NCBI GenBank assembly: GCA_958295915.1
Contig: OY282381.1
Span: forward strand, 3,184,722 to 3,248,721
Reading direction: 5' to 3'
Length of the DNA: 64,000 bases
Source: an uncultured Caldilineaceae bacterium
GTDB taxonomy: Bacteria; Chloroflexota; Anaerolineae; Caldilineales; Caldilineaceae
Numbering within the stretch: position 1 is the first letter of the stretch; each line of letters begins with the position of its first letter. Below, piece by piece: positions 36,002-45,090 of this stretch. The notes under the pieces were generated by a model that saw nothing but the letters and a program-made list of their open reading frames with translations, searched no databases and was not told the origin of the DNA. Both the position numbers and the translations under genes were made by a program.

Positions 36002-37164
36002 ATGCTCTGCTCCGTCTGGGCAATGAGAAAATCGACGACGGCCTTGCCGTCCGCACCGCTGTCCTGCCAGATACGACGCTGCTGGTCGGAACTGGCCCCT
36101 CGCTCCAGAATCGTGTCGATATGCGCCAGCTCCGCCCGGCTATTGAGCCGGTCCACAACCGGATCGACCCGTTCGAGCAGTTCCTGCAACAGATCGCCGA
36201 TAGGGACCTCCTGTTCGATGCCGAAATCGAGCAGTTTTCCCTGCAGACCGTAACGCACCGCCCGCCACTTGTTTTCGGCGATGAGAGTGCGGTCGTACAG
36301 ACGAAAGGACATATTCCGGTGGCGCAAGTCCACCATCCAGGCGACGACGGCCTGAATCAGCGCAGCAATAGCCAGCGCGTCGTTGATGTCGGGCAGCGCA
36401 TCACACACACGAATCTCCAGCGTCGGGAAGCGGTGATGGGGGAGAATATCCCACCAGATCGATCCGGGGCCGGGGATACTGTTTGTGCGTATGAGCGTAT
36501 CGACGTAACTCTGATAGTCATTGTAACTGCGAAAGGCGTTGGGTATGCCTGTGCGGGGCAGCGCGTCCAGCAGCACGGAACGATAGCTGGCCAGCCCTGT
36601 GTCTCGTCCCCGCCAGAAGGGGGAGGAATTGGCAAGGCACAAGATATGAGGCAGCAGATAACGCATAGCGTTCATCACATCGATAGCCAGATCCCGATCT
36701 TCGACACCGATGTGTACATGCATCCCGCAGGCCAGCAGCCGCCGCGCGATGATCTGGGTGTCTTCGATCAGGGCTCGATAGCGGGGCGTGCCCTCCTGTG
36801 CCCATTCCCAGTGGCTGAAAGGATGGGTGCCGGCAGCCATCAGTTTGAGGCCATGAGAAGCGACCAGTTCCAGCAGCGTGTGGCGAATGCGCAGTAACGC
36901 CCGGCGGGCTTCCTTTACGTCCTTACAAACAGGCGTGCCCACTGCGAACGATTCTGCGGAAATGCGCTGGGCAAAGTCCAGATCCGGGCGCGTCAGCATT
37001 TGATCCCGGCCCGTCGATTGGTTGGATTGCATGGCCCCGGCATGGGAGGCCATCGCAAGCCCTTGCGCTGTGGCAAAGCCGATCAACGCCCGGCTGTCCG
37101 GGTCGATGAACTGATATTCCTCTTCGATGCTGATATTGAAGGACGGTTGTTTGTAATGGATCAT
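35998..37164 (-). CDS. YbdK-type carboxylate-amine ligase, second paralogue
   Basis: 388 aa. [43 protein letters not shown] and RTGIPNAF align with the neighbouring copy, so they are diverged tandem duplicates. GGAGAACGCAT precedes the ATG. The start overlaps no other gene, and the stop overlaps the next ATG (ATGA), so the two are translationally coupled. Two different ligases in one operon suggest two successive amide bonds or a heteromer. Confidence 0.92.
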   Translation of the reverse strand: MIHYKQPSFNISIEEEYQFIDPDSRALIGFATAQGLAMASHAGAMQSNQSTGRDQMLTRPDLDFAQRISAESFAVGTPVCKDVKEARRALLRIRHTLLELVASHGLKLMAAGTHPFSHWEWAQEGTPRYRALIEDTQIIARRLLACGMHVHIGVEDRDLAIDVMNAMRYLLPHILCLANSSPFWRGRDTGLASYRSVLLDALPRTGIPNAFRSYNDYQSYVDTLIRTNSIPGPGSIWWDILPHHRFPTLEIRVCDALPDINDALAIAALIQAVVAWMVDLRHRNMSFRLYDRTLIAENKWRAVRYGLQGKLLDFGIEQEVPIGDLLQELLERVDPVVDRLNSRAELAHIDTILERGASSDQQRRIWQDSGADGKAVVDFLIAQTEQSI

Positions 37165-37195
37165 ATGCGTTCTCCATACTGAATGAGGAGCAAAG

Positions 37196-37236
37196 ACCAG
37201 TAGTCAGTACCGACCACTAGCCACTTCAGTTCTCTT
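37196..37236. repeat. R3 repeat at the ATP-grasp stop codon
   Basis: On the minus strand the gene's final GAGAAC-TGA is itself the first part of GAACTGAAGTGGCTAGTGG, so the repeat supplies the stop codon. Confidence 0.7.
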
Positions 37237-38599
37237 CTACCACGAATACCGGCACAACCGAGCCGCCGCCGGCCGTCACATTCAGAAGTGTCTCGCTGCT
37301 CAGACGGCAAAGACAGCCCTGTACCCGCTCGCCGTGAAATAGAAACGGATCCACATCCACCAGCCGCCGGGCAACGACTACGCGGCCGTCGTCGGACAGA
37401 GCCGGAAATTCCTCGTAGGCGATCTGTGCCCGCTCCTGAATGATCGTCGGTTCGTGGCCGGCGGTGGCCAAAGCGGCGTCCCATGCAGTCTGATCCGTCT
37501 CCCAGCCGATATGCACGCCTTTGCCGCCGTATTCGTCGTTCGGCTTCAGCACCAGCCGTTCTCGATTGGCGCTGACCCAGGGCAGCAGATCGATGCGATT
37601 GCCAGCGGGATCGAGGGTTGTGCGCTCCGCCACAATGCGGGTCCAGGGAATGTGGGCGCGGACCGCCTCCCGCTCGGCCTCCGTCAGCAGATGGGCGTTG
37701 CGTTCGTCGCTGACAATGGCAAAGCTGGCCTTTTTATGCAGCAGCTTGCAGGTGAAGGGATTCACCACACAGATAGCCCGCGCCTCCAACGCCTCAATAA
37801 TCGGATGGGCCAGCCCATACTTGCGCAGCAGTTCGGTGATCAGCACCCGTTTGTAGACGAAATCGACCGGCGTTCCATTGGCGTACAACTGTCCGCGCCG
37901 AAACTCCATTTCATCCGGGGCGCAGATGACCGCCGCGATACCGTTCTCAGCAAAATACTCGGCGAACAGTTCGAATTCGCTGGTAGTGGGCACGCCATGC
38001 CAGTCGACAATTGCGATGTCCGGCAGTTTGTGGCGATTGCCCCGCCATTCGGAATAGACCCGCAGAAATTCGTCCAACGCCGGCTTTTTACTGGGCAGCG
38101 GGCGCAGGGCATAGCGTTCGGCGAACGCTTGCATGACCGGCAACTCCAGGAACAGGTCGCTCAGTACGTCCGAATAGGCCATCGACGTCGGACTTTCGCC
38201 GTTAAACTCCACAAAAGTAAGGGTACGTCTGCCATCCACATTCTGGGCATAGAAACTATCCAGCCGGGCAGTGGGGATCGGCGTGCGGTAGCCGTGATCC
38301 ATGTGGATCAGGTATTCCTCCTCTGGCGTCACGCCGGCCTGCGCCCGTAGACCGGCGTTCTCCAGCATCACCTGGGCCAGCCGGTCGAAGACCCGCAGCA
38401 CCAGTTCCGTGCGGGTAGTCAGATAGCGCCACTCAGCCGGCGTATACATTAGTGGGCGCAAGACAGTGCATAGGAGGCGCTCGCCGAAAAACATATGGCG
38501 CTCCTCCATGCGCGCGCTGAGCAGCTCCCAACTGTCATGGGCGAGACTATGCTGATGGATGAGGTCATGGTAGTGAGAAATCGCGCCTGATGAAGTCAT
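37226..38599 (-). CDS. Circularly permuted ATP-grasp-type enzyme
   Basis: 457 aa. It resembles the CP-ATP-grasp families found beside GCS2 ligases. Evidence: [17 protein letters not shown] (substrate side), [30 protein letters not shown], and the nucleotide-binding tract [19 protein letters not shown] (Lys and glycine-rich loop) followed by [14 protein letters not shown]. Members catalyse ATP-dependent amide or peptide ligation. Position between a small protein and two YbdK ligases points to one small-molecule or peptide pathway (inference). No clear ribosome site: the leader is an R3 repeat. Confidence 0.85.
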   Translation of the reverse strand: MTSSGAISHYHDLIHQHSLAHDSWELLSARMEERHMFFGERLLCTVLRPLMYTPAEWRYLTTRTELVLRVFDRLAQVMLENAGLRAQAGVTPEEEYLIHMDHGYRTPIPTARLDSFYAQNVDGRRTLTFVEFNGESPTSMAYSDVLSDLFLELPVMQAFAERYALRPLPSKKPALDEFLRVYSEWRGNRHKLPDIAIVDWHGVPTTSEFELFAEYFAENGIAAVICAPDEMEFRRGQLYANGTPVDFVYKRVLITELLRKYGLAHPIIEALEARAICVVNPFTCKLLHKKASFAIVSDERNAHLLTEAEREAVRAHIPWTRIVAERTTLDPAGNRIDLLPWVSANRERLVLKPNDEYGGKGVHIGWETDQTAWDAALATAGHEPTIIQERAQIAYEEFPALSDDGRVVVARRLVDVDPFLFHGERVQGCLCRLSSETLLNVTAGGGSVVPVFVVEEN

Positions 38600-38602
38600 A
38601 AA

Positions 38603-38645
38603 ACCAGTGGTCAGTGGCTAGTGGTCATCAGTACTGGTCACTGCA
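38603..38645. repeat. R3 repeat supplying a C-terminus and stop codon
   Basis: It reads GCAGTGACCAGTACTGATGA then CCACTAG on the minus strand; this encodes the last residues AVTSTDDH and the stop of the small upstream protein. Confidence 0.7.
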
Positions 38646-39025
38646 GTGCCGAACCCCGGCTCGCCGGCCTCCGGATCGCGGAACTCCAGCGTCAGGTCGA
38701 AAGTCTGCCGGTCCGCCTGGTCCACATCTTTGCTCAACCCGACGGACAGCAATGCTTCCACCCGGTAGGTTTCGCCGGGCAGAAGGGGATCCTTCAGATG
38801 CAGTGTATGGTTGAGCTTCGTGTCGGTCTGGGCCAGCAGAACCAGACCGTTGTTTTCTGTGCCGTCGGGGTTGTAGACGGTCAGCTCGACATTGGGCGCG
38901 TCGCCTTCCAAGCGGGCGGGCAACCAGATGCGCACCCATAACCGCCGCAGATCCGGATAGGGATAGATCAGAATCCGCTCAAACCGCAGAGGTGTATCTT
39001 GCTCGAACAGATTGATTTCCGTCAT
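38618..39025 (-). CDS. Small beta-rich protein of the amidoligase operon, unknown function
   Basis: 135 aa, no signal peptide or TM segment. Alternating hydrophobic pattern (LRRLWVRIWLPARLEG, NVELTVYNPDG, VEALLSVGL, FDLTLEFRDPEAGEP) suggests a beta-sandwich. GAGAGCTGC precedes the ATG at 39025. It heads the four-gene operon with the ATP-grasp and YbdK genes. I do not recognise the family; it could be a carrier, scaffold or substrate. Its C-terminal eight residues come from an R3 repeat. Confidence 0.75.
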   Translation of the reverse strand: MTEINLFEQDTPLRFERILIYPYPDLRRLWVRIWLPARLEGDAPNVELTVYNPDGTENNGLVLLAQTDTKLNHTLHLKDPLLPGETYRVEALLSVGLSKDVDQADRQTFDLTLEFRDPEAGEPGFGTAVTSTDDH

Positions 39026-39186
39026 GCAGCTCTCTCGTAGCGCAGTCAGGCGGCGTTGTGAGTCGCAATCGTCGCGCAGTTCGCGTCATCGGCAATAACG
39101 GACATACTACCGGAAGCGTCCTTGCACGCGTCCACAAGTACGTTTATGCTTGGATTCGCGCGTTAAGTATAACAGGAAGTAACTTA

Positions 39187-40476
39187 ATGAGATATCTGAG
39201 TATTCTCGCAGACGACTTGACCGGAGCTGCGGACACCGCCGCCCGTTGCCGACAGGTCGGACTGCCGGCAACGATCTTTCTGGGTGTTCCTGAACCGCCA
39301 CTACCGCCAGGTGTCCTCGCCTTCACCTCCGACTCCCGCCACCTGCCGGCAGAAGACGCCACGCAGCGGGTGCGTATAGCGGCTGCGTCGTTACGCGCCT
39401 TGAACGCCCAATGGTACAAAAAGATCGACTCGACCCTGCGCGGCCATATCGGCAGCGAGCTGGACGCGTTGCTGGATCTGCTGGACGCGCCGGCTGCTAT
39501 CGTCTGCCCGGCCTTCCCGGCCCAGGAACGGGGACTGCGCAACGGATATCTCGTGGCCCCCGATCTTGCGCTGACAGCCGTCCATTTGCCCTCTCTCCTG
39601 CGGGAGCAGAGTCGCTACCCTGTCGTCGCGCTTTCTTTGGAGGACGTGCGCAGTGGAGAGTTGGCGGCGCGTATGCAACAGGCGGATGCAGGCAGAGACG
39701 CGCACAGACGTACAGGGTCGCCACCTGAACGACGCGTGCTGGTTGTAGACGCGCTGACGGACGGGGATCTGGACACAATTTTGAAGGGGCAGGCAGAGGC
39801 GCTGCCGGATGCTCTGCTGTGTGGGAGCGCCGGGTTGGCGGGAGCCTTTGCCCAACGAGCCGGCGAGCGGGAGGATTTCCCGTCCGCGCAGGCGGCGCGG
39901 AGAGCCAGCGCATGGCAATCGGCCCTGCTGTTCGTGGGCAGCGGCAGCGCAGCCGCCCACCGGCAGATCGCCTATCTGTGCCGCTCCGATCTACCTGTCA
40001 GCCGACTGACAGTGACGCCGGACACCGATCCGGCGGCCACAGCCTGCCTCGATCCAGCGCAGCCGATTTGGCTGTTGCAGCAGCCGCCACCCCAGCCCGG
40101 CGCGATCCTGGAGGGTGCAGAAGCCCGACGACGGGCAGAACATCTGGCCCAAATCGGAGCGACTCTCTTCGCCCAGCGGCCGCCAGATCTGCTGATCCTT
40201 GTCGGCGGCGACACGGCTGCGCAGGCGCTCAGCCGCTTGGGCGTGGAGCGGTTGTCCGTCGAGCGGGAGTTGCTGCCGGGAATGCCCCTGTGCCGCGCCA
40301 GTATCGACAAGCGCCCTGTGAGGCATGAGCGCCCTTCAGCAACTCCTGTGAATCCTGATGTCGCTGGCGGGAATGCCGAACTGCTGATTGTGATGAAGCC
40401 AGGAAGTTTTGGCGGGCCTGAGACGCTTGTGGAGTTGCTGGCGAGTGTGGGAACTGCAGTGGTTCGTGATCGGTAG
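39187..40476 (+). CDS. Four-carbon acid sugar kinase (DUF1537 family)
   Basis: About 429 aa. The ATG at 39187 (MRYLSILADDLTGAADTAA) has AGGAAG 7 nt upstream. The N-terminal signature LADDLTGAADTAA and YKKIDSTLRGHIGSELDALL, plus the C-terminal nucleotide-binding ILVGGDTAAQALSRLG and MKPGSFGGPETL, define the family. Characterised members phosphorylate D-threonate, L-threonate or D-erythronate. The PdxA-like dehydrogenase at 41802 is the usual next step. The final residues GTAVVRDR and the stop are encoded by an R3-like GAACTGCAGTGG sequence. Confidence 0.92.
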   Translation: MRYLSILADDLTGAADTAARCRQVGLPATIFLGVPEPPLPPGVLAFTSDSRHLPAEDATQRVRIAAASLRALNAQWYKKIDSTLRGHIGSELDALLDLLDAPAAIVCPAFPAQERGLRNGYLVAPDLALTAVHLPSLLREQSRYPVVALSLEDVRSGELAARMQQADAGRDAHRRTGSPPERRVLVVDALTDGDLDTILKGQAEALPDALLCGSAGLAGAFAQRAGEREDFPSAQAARRASAWQSALLFVGSGSAAAHRQIAYLCRSDLPVSRLTVTPDTDPAATACLDPAQPIWLLQQPPPQPGAILEGAEARRRAEHLAQIGATLFAQRPPDLLILVGGDTAAQALSRLGVERLSVERELLPGMPLCRASIDKRPVRHERPSATPVNPDVAGGNAELLIVMKPGSFGGPETLVELLASVGTAVVRDR

Positions 40477-40479
40477 AGG

Positions 40480-40530
40480 CGTCCCTTGTGGGCGCCCACC
40501 AGTGGGCAGGCGCAAGGTTCGGGCTGGGCG
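40480..40530. repeat. Hairpin-forming repeat in the convergent gap
   Basis: CCCTTGTGGGCGCCCACCAG then TGGGCAGGCGCAAGG: outer CCTTG/CAAGG and inner TGGGCGCCCA pairings. It sits between the kinase and aminotransferase stops and may terminate transcription from both sides. It is related in sequence to the GGGCAACC hairpin at 41781. Confidence 0.5.
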
Positions 40531-40578
40531 CACCGCAGGTTTTGCGCATCGTGCGAAGCCCGAATAGCCCCTACTGCA

Positions 40579-41763
40579 TCATGCCAATGCGTCAACGTTT
40601 TCGCGAACTTTCAAGATGGCGCGCGCGATATCATCCATCTCCTCCGGCTCGGCCAGAAGGAGGTTTTGGCCCAAGGAGACGGTCTGCTCGCAGAGCAGTT
40701 CCCCGTTGGGGCAAGGCGTTACCCGGCTGAAGGGTTCGACCAGAGGAGGCTGTCGGTAAAGGGGATAAGGATAGATCGAAGCCACGGGGATATTTTCGGC
40801 GCGCAGGGCTGAAATAAGCCGTTCTCGCGGCAGCCCTCCAAAACGCTCGGCATCGTAGCGCATAAGAAAGATGTGATGGGCATGGGCGTCGGCCCGTGGA
40901 TCCCATCTCTGGGGTGTCAGCCCGTCGATCTCCGTCAAAAAACTACGCAAACGACGGGCATTGCGCATGCGGCGTTGCAACTGGTCATCCAGGCGGGTCA
41001 ACCCCGCCGACAGGACTGCCGCCTGCCAGCCGCTCAGGCGCAGGTTTGTGCCCAGATAGGGGTGCTCATACCCAGGGCCGTCACGGCGCCGTCCGCAGTT
41101 GGCAATGCTCCACAGCTTCTCCGCCAGGAGCGGATCATTGGTCAGCAACGCGCCGCCCTCGCCCGCGGTCAGATTTTTGCTGGCCTGAAAGCTGAAGGAG
41201 CCGACAGCCCCCAGCGCGCCGACGGGTCGGCCGTTCCAACTGCTGCCATGGGCGTGGGCCGCGTCTTCGATGACTGCCAGATCGCACCGTGCCGCCAAAG
41301 GCAGCAGCCTGTCGAAATCTACCGGCAGGCCGCCGAAGTGAACAGGTATAACGGCCTTCGTGCGTCTACTGATGGCCGCTTCCATCGCGGGCATGGAGAG
41401 ATTCCACGTCTCCAGTTCCACGTCAGCAAAGACGGGGATAGCCCCGACCATCCGCACTGCCGCCGCTGTTGCCACAAATGTGTAGGGCGGCACGATCACT
41501 TCGTCACCGGGGCCAATCTCCAGGGCGCGCAGGGTGGTTTCCAGAGTTGTGGTGCCGTTGACCGTCGTGATGCAAAAGCGCGCGACATGACGGGCGGCAA
41601 ACGCCGCCTCAAATTCGGACACTGCCGCGTCGTAGCCGCCCCATTGGCCCCGTTCCAGCACGGCCAACAGACCGGCGCGCTCGCTTTCATCCCACTGAGG
41701 CCAGCGGGGCCAGGGCCGGGAGCGCACGGGATTTCCACCGTGGATTGCCAACTTACTCTTCAT
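40579..41763 (-). CDS. DegT/DnrJ/EryC1/StrS aminotransferase
   Basis: About 394 aa from the ATG at 41763 (MKSKLAIHGG). PLP-fold features: FCITTVNGTTTLETTLRAL, EVIVPPYTFVATAAAV, VIEDAAHAHGS (Asp that binds PLP) and the Schiff-base lysine in SFSFQASKNLTAGEGGAL. C-terminal RYDAERFGGLPRERLISAL is typical. These act on nucleotide-linked keto sugars or on inosose-type substrates. It lies downstream of the pdxA-like gene across a short hairpin. Confidence 0.92.
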   Translation of the reverse strand: MKSKLAIHGGNPVRSRPWPRWPQWDESERAGLLAVLERGQWGGYDAAVSEFEAAFAARHVARFCITTVNGTTTLETTLRALEIGPGDEVIVPPYTFVATAAAVRMVGAIPVFADVELETWNLSMPAMEAAISRRTKAVIPVHFGGLPVDFDRLLPLAARCDLAVIEDAAHAHGSSWNGRPVGALGAVGSFSFQASKNLTAGEGGALLTNDPLLAEKLWSIANCGRRRDGPGYEHPYLGTNLRLSGWQAAVLSAGLTRLDDQLQRRMRNARRLRSFLTEIDGLTPQRWDPRADAHAHHIFLMRYDAERFGGLPRERLISALRAENIPVASIYPYPLYRQPPLVEPFSRVTPCPNGELLCEQTVSLGQNLLLAEPEEMDDIARAILKVRENVDALA

Positions 41764-41780
41764 CGAACTGAGCCTGCCTT

Positions 41781-41801
41781 GGGCAACCACAAGGGTTGCC
41801 C
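41781..41801. repeat. Palindrome GGGCAACC-ACAAG-GGTTGCCC between pdxA-like and degT genes
   Basis: 8-bp arms followed by CCTAC. A related GTAGGGGCGGGCAACC string lies inside the methyltransferase gene near 7079-7102, so this is another dispersed repeat family. Confidence 0.65.
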
Positions 41802-42992
41802 CTACTGTCTCGCCTCACGATTGCGTCTGAGCATCTGTATGCATAATCCCAGCGCCTGCTTCAAGGCTTGGTGATTGGCCACCCCCTGCCCGACGATGTC
41901 GAAGGCCGTGCCGTGGGCCGGGGTTGTAATCGGCACTGGGAGGCCGCCGTGGACGGTCACGCCCCGTTCAAAGCCCAGCAGCTTCATGGCAATCTGCCCC
42001 TGATCGTGGTACATAGTCACGACACCCTCGAATTCACCGCGGCGGGCGCGCAGAAAGACCGTGTCCGGCGGGAAAGGCCCGTCGGCAGCGATCTCTTCAT
42101 CCCGGGCAGCTTCGACCGCCGGACGGATGACCTCGATCTCCTCGGAGCCGAACAGCCCCCCTTCGCCTGCGTGGGGATTCAGCCCGGCCACGGCGATGCG
42201 GGGCACGGGCACACCACTGTGGCGGATCGTCTGATGGATGAGACAGATGGCCGGCAAGATTTCGTCCACCGAGATATGCTCACACACGGCCCGCAGAGGA
42301 ATATGGGAACTGACCCGGGAAGTCCAGAGGCCGTCTAGCGTGTTGACTTCGCCCACATAGCCGCTCACACCCAGCCGATCGGCGAAGTAGCGCAACTCGT
42401 CCTCATGATGGCTACCGGCTGCGTGCATGGCCTGTTTGTTCAGAGACGCATAACAGATGCCGTCGATGACGCCGGCCAGCGCCAGGTCCAATGCGAAGTC
42501 TAGCGTCTGCAGTACGTAACGGCCGGCGGCAGCGCTCACCCGGCCCGGCGTGTGCGCGTCCACATCGAAGGATGGGCCGGCCAACAGCAGCGGACGGTCG
42601 ATCGACGCCGGCAGATCCTGCGGAGAGGTGTATCGTGGCAGATCGACGGAGACAGCGGCGCTCTGCGCGCCCCAGTCCAGCACCCAGGCATCGCTGATGA
42701 CGACGATACCCACGCCGTTGAAAGAGGCCGATCGCCTGTCTGTCGGCAGGATCTGCTCGCCATTTGTTGGCCATTGTTGATCTGTTAGACAGCTATCTTG
42801 TGAAGCGGCGCATCCTGGATTCTGGCGTCGTGCGAACGCTGAATTGGCCGTAGCCGTCCCAGGCGATTCTGTCTCGGGCCCTTCCGCCAGCAGCCGCGCC
42901 ACAATCTCCGGCCCGATCCCACAGGGATCGCCGAGCAGAAGAGCAAGACGAGGAGAAGCGTACGCCGGTATGTGAGGCATGAGCGCGGACAA
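41802..42992 (-). CDS. PdxA-family 4-hydroxythreonine-4-phosphate / four-carbon-acid phosphate dehydrogenase with an internal insertion
   Basis: 396 aa versus about 330-340 usual. Family motifs: LLLGDPCGIGPEIVARLLA (N-terminus), HAGEGGLFGSEEI, MYHDQGQIAMKLLGF and TTPAHGTAFDIVGQG. Metal-binding His and Asp residues are kept. Residues about 38-91 (from ETESPGTATANSA to RSASFNG) are an extra low-similarity stretch between the Gly-rich start and GVGIVVISDAW, where the usual protein has only a few residues. In the DUF1537 context it is likely the PdxA2-type dehydrogenase acting on threonate or erythronate 4-phosphate. Confidence 0.9.
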   Translation of the reverse strand: MSALMPHIPAYASPRLALLLGDPCGIGPEIVARLLAEGPETESPGTATANSAFARRQNPGCAASQDSCLTDQQWPTNGEQILPTDRRSASFNGVGIVVISDAWVLDWGAQSAAVSVDLPRYTSPQDLPASIDRPLLLAGPSFDVDAHTPGRVSAAAGRYVLQTLDFALDLALAGVIDGICYASLNKQAMHAAGSHHEDELRYFADRLGVSGYVGEVNTLDGLWTSRVSSHIPLRAVCEHISVDEILPAICLIHQTIRHSGVPVPRIAVAGLNPHAGEGGLFGSEEIEVIRPAVEAARDEEIAADGPFPPDTVFLRARRGEFEGVVTMYHDQGQIAMKLLGFERGVTVHGGLPVPITTPAHGTAFDIVGQGVANHQALKQALGLCIQMLRRNREARQ

Positions 42993-43003
42993 TCAGAAGT
43001 TGT

Positions 43004-44374
43004 TCAATTGCGAATTACGACTGAACTGCCCAATGCGTAATCCTGAATTTGTAATTTTCCGTTCGCTGGTTCCATCTGCCATGGGGTTTGCATGATGCCG
43101 CGCTCGAAGGAGAGGGGCACTTCGCTGGTGATCGAAAGCCGTGGATGGGCTTCGACTTCTGCCCGCAAACTGGGGCTGACGTAGAAGTCTTCCAGGCTCA
43201 AGGTGTCGCGGATGAAGACGATTTTGGCCGCTTCCTGGGGTTCGGCGCAGATACGCAGAGCAACTTCCAGGGCGCGTTCGTCGTCGTCGAAAGTCAGAGG
43301 CAGATGGGAGCGGGTGGCGCTGAAGATACCGGACGTCACCGCGTTCATATAGGTGGCCTGCCAATCGATCTTGCGGTAGACCCGGGCGGTGGTTACATTC
43401 GCCAAGCCCAGGCCCGAGACATTGCCGTGGGTCTCTGCGGTCAGATCGAGGACGGTGATAATCGCTACGTCCACATTGCCGAAGTTCTCGGGTTGACGGG
43501 GGATGCTCAAGCGGCTGATGACATTGGTGTCCATGCCGGTGCCGGAGATGTTCTTGCCCAGATCTCGCACTACCAACACGTCCACCGTCGAGAACGGGAT
43601 CTGTGCCAGGTATTCTTTCGCCTTGACCAACAGATCGGCTTCCTTTTGGGCGCCCACCTCCGCTGCGGTCAGGCCGGCGATGAGCGCGGTATTCTCATAG
43701 GCGTTTTCCACCGGGCAGATGGCGCCCCGAAAGTTTGTATTGGCCTCGTAGACCCGGGCCGCGGGTTCCAAATAGATCTGAAAGTTCTTGCCGCCTCCGC
43801 TGTGCATCATTGAGGCGCCGTGCTGTTTGCCCCAGCCGATGACGCACATTTTGGACGGGCCGCTCTCCAGATGGCTGCGGAAATCTGTATGCGGTTTGAT
43901 GCGGCTGACGAGAAGCGCGTGATCGGCGGCCAGGGAATCTTTGCCCTGGCAGACCGCCGGGCCATTGGGGATGTGGCCGATCTCCTCCACCTCCATCGTC
44001 GCTCGGATCTCAACGCCCATCGTATCTTCCGTAACTCCCATGCCGGCGAGGATCTCCTTCTGGCCTTCGACGGTGGCGCCGCCATGGCTGCCCATGGCCG
44101 GCACGATGTACGGTTGCATGCCGGCGGCTTTGAGGTGATCCACGGCCGCGCGCGCAATCTGGGCGAGGTTGGCGATGCCGCGGCTGCCGGCGCCGATGGC
44201 GACGCTATCGCCCGGTTGCATAGGCGCCATCATGCCGCTTTCCTTCAGCGCTTTGCCCACGGCCGCGTGTATGTCGTCGACCTGGGGCGTGTCAAAGGTC
44301 TGGTGGACGGCCAACAACGTTTCAGGAAGTGTGGCCGGAAAGCGGATATCCTGGATATGTTCGAGTAAATTCAT
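43004..44374 (-). CDS. LarA-like (DUF2088, lactate-racemase-domain) protein
   Basis: 456 aa. AAGGAGAAAAGAT precedes the ATG. The N-terminal domain has VAIGAGSRGIANLAQI, VPAMGSHGGATVEGQ and GVTEDTMGVEI; a central SRIKPHTDFRSHLESGPSKM contains conserved His residues. LarA uses a nickel-pincer cofactor to racemise 2-hydroxy acids, and relatives act on other hydroxy acids. Beside a four-carbon-acid kinase and dehydrogenase, a racemase or epimerase of an aldonate is plausible (inference). The C-terminus LQIQDYALGSSVVIRN is written in the AATTACAAATTC-type repeat. Confidence 0.85.
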   Translation of the reverse strand: MNLLEHIQDIRFPATLPETLLAVHQTFDTPQVDDIHAAVGKALKESGMMAPMQPGDSVAIGAGSRGIANLAQIARAAVDHLKAAGMQPYIVPAMGSHGGATVEGQKEILAGMGVTEDTMGVEIRATMEVEEIGHIPNGPAVCQGKDSLAADHALLVSRIKPHTDFRSHLESGPSKMCVIGWGKQHGASMMHSGGGKNFQIYLEPAARVYEANTNFRGAICPVENAYENTALIAGLTAAEVGAQKEADLLVKAKEYLAQIPFSTVDVLVVRDLGKNISGTGMDTNVISRLSIPRQPENFGNVDVAIITVLDLTAETHGNVSGLGLANVTTARVYRKIDWQATYMNAVTSGIFSATRSHLPLTFDDDERALEVALRICAEPQEAAKIVFIRDTLSLEDFYVSPSLRAEVEAHPRLSITSEVPLSFERGIMQTPWQMEPANGKLQIQDYALGSSVVIRN

Positions 44375-45090
44375 ATCTTTTCTCCTTCATATTGACTATG
44401 CAGGCTGAATAGGGCGCTGCCGAAAGTGCTTGGAGACAGAAAATCCGTCTGCGCGTTGAGCAGAGAAAGTGTATCTCGTTCTATAGATTTGTATGCCTGA
44501 CCGGAAAAGATTCTACTCTTCATGACTCGACCTGTGGCTTGAAAAGCTGAGGTTGGGTCAAAGAGGGATTCGCATCGCGATTCTTCCTGCCATCGCCACT
44601 CTGCTCCGCAAACGTATTGCGCTCCCAGAATACACTATTTGCATATCCCTGTATAGTTGGATTCTCACCGATCAGGGCCAGGCGCTTTTCGGCTAGGCAG
44701 CAGTAGTCCGATAGATTTTTGTTGAACAAAGTTACCCCTGCTCAACAACGCACGCTTGCAGCATTGCTTTACATGTAAAGCAATGCGTGCCTAGCCAACC
44801 ACAGCCAGATCTCTCCTCAACGGCCTCTATCCGTTCCGCAAGATTATAACCGATTTCTTTACACGCAGGCGAACCCATTCAAACCTGCGGATCTTTCAGG
44901 CCACAAGCGCATAAGGGTATCCAATCGAGCCCCTTCTTTTCTGGGAACCTATCAGTCGTCAGACAGTCCCAGAGAAATCAGCGCCATAATGAAATGTCCC
45001 GGCTCCTTCTGTTATTTAGGCAATTTCTCAAATGCTCCAATGTTATAGTAGTATAGCATTCATCATTTCGCTGATTGGAGGAACATCTGC
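44375..45090. other. Intergenic region of 716 bp upstream of plsX
   Basis: No convincing gene; a 69-codon frame at 44520-44729 has no ribosome site or family features. It contains the 26-bp perfect palindrome at 44761-44786. TATAGTAGTATAGC near 45044-45057 may be the plsX -10 region, but no clear -35 is seen. Confidence 0.5.
44761..44786. promoter_or_regulatory. 26-bp perfect palindrome
   Basis: GCATTGCTTTACA and its exact reverse complement TGTAAAGCAATGC meet without a spacer. Unlike the GC-rich repeats it appears once in the window. It could be a dimeric regulator site or a hairpin; the nearest starts are 300 bp and 390 bp away. Confidence 0.5.

Noticed and set aside
44520..44729. 69-codon frame in the plsX upstream gap
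   Set aside because: No ribosome site, no recognisable motif, compositional match to the non-coding surroundings.
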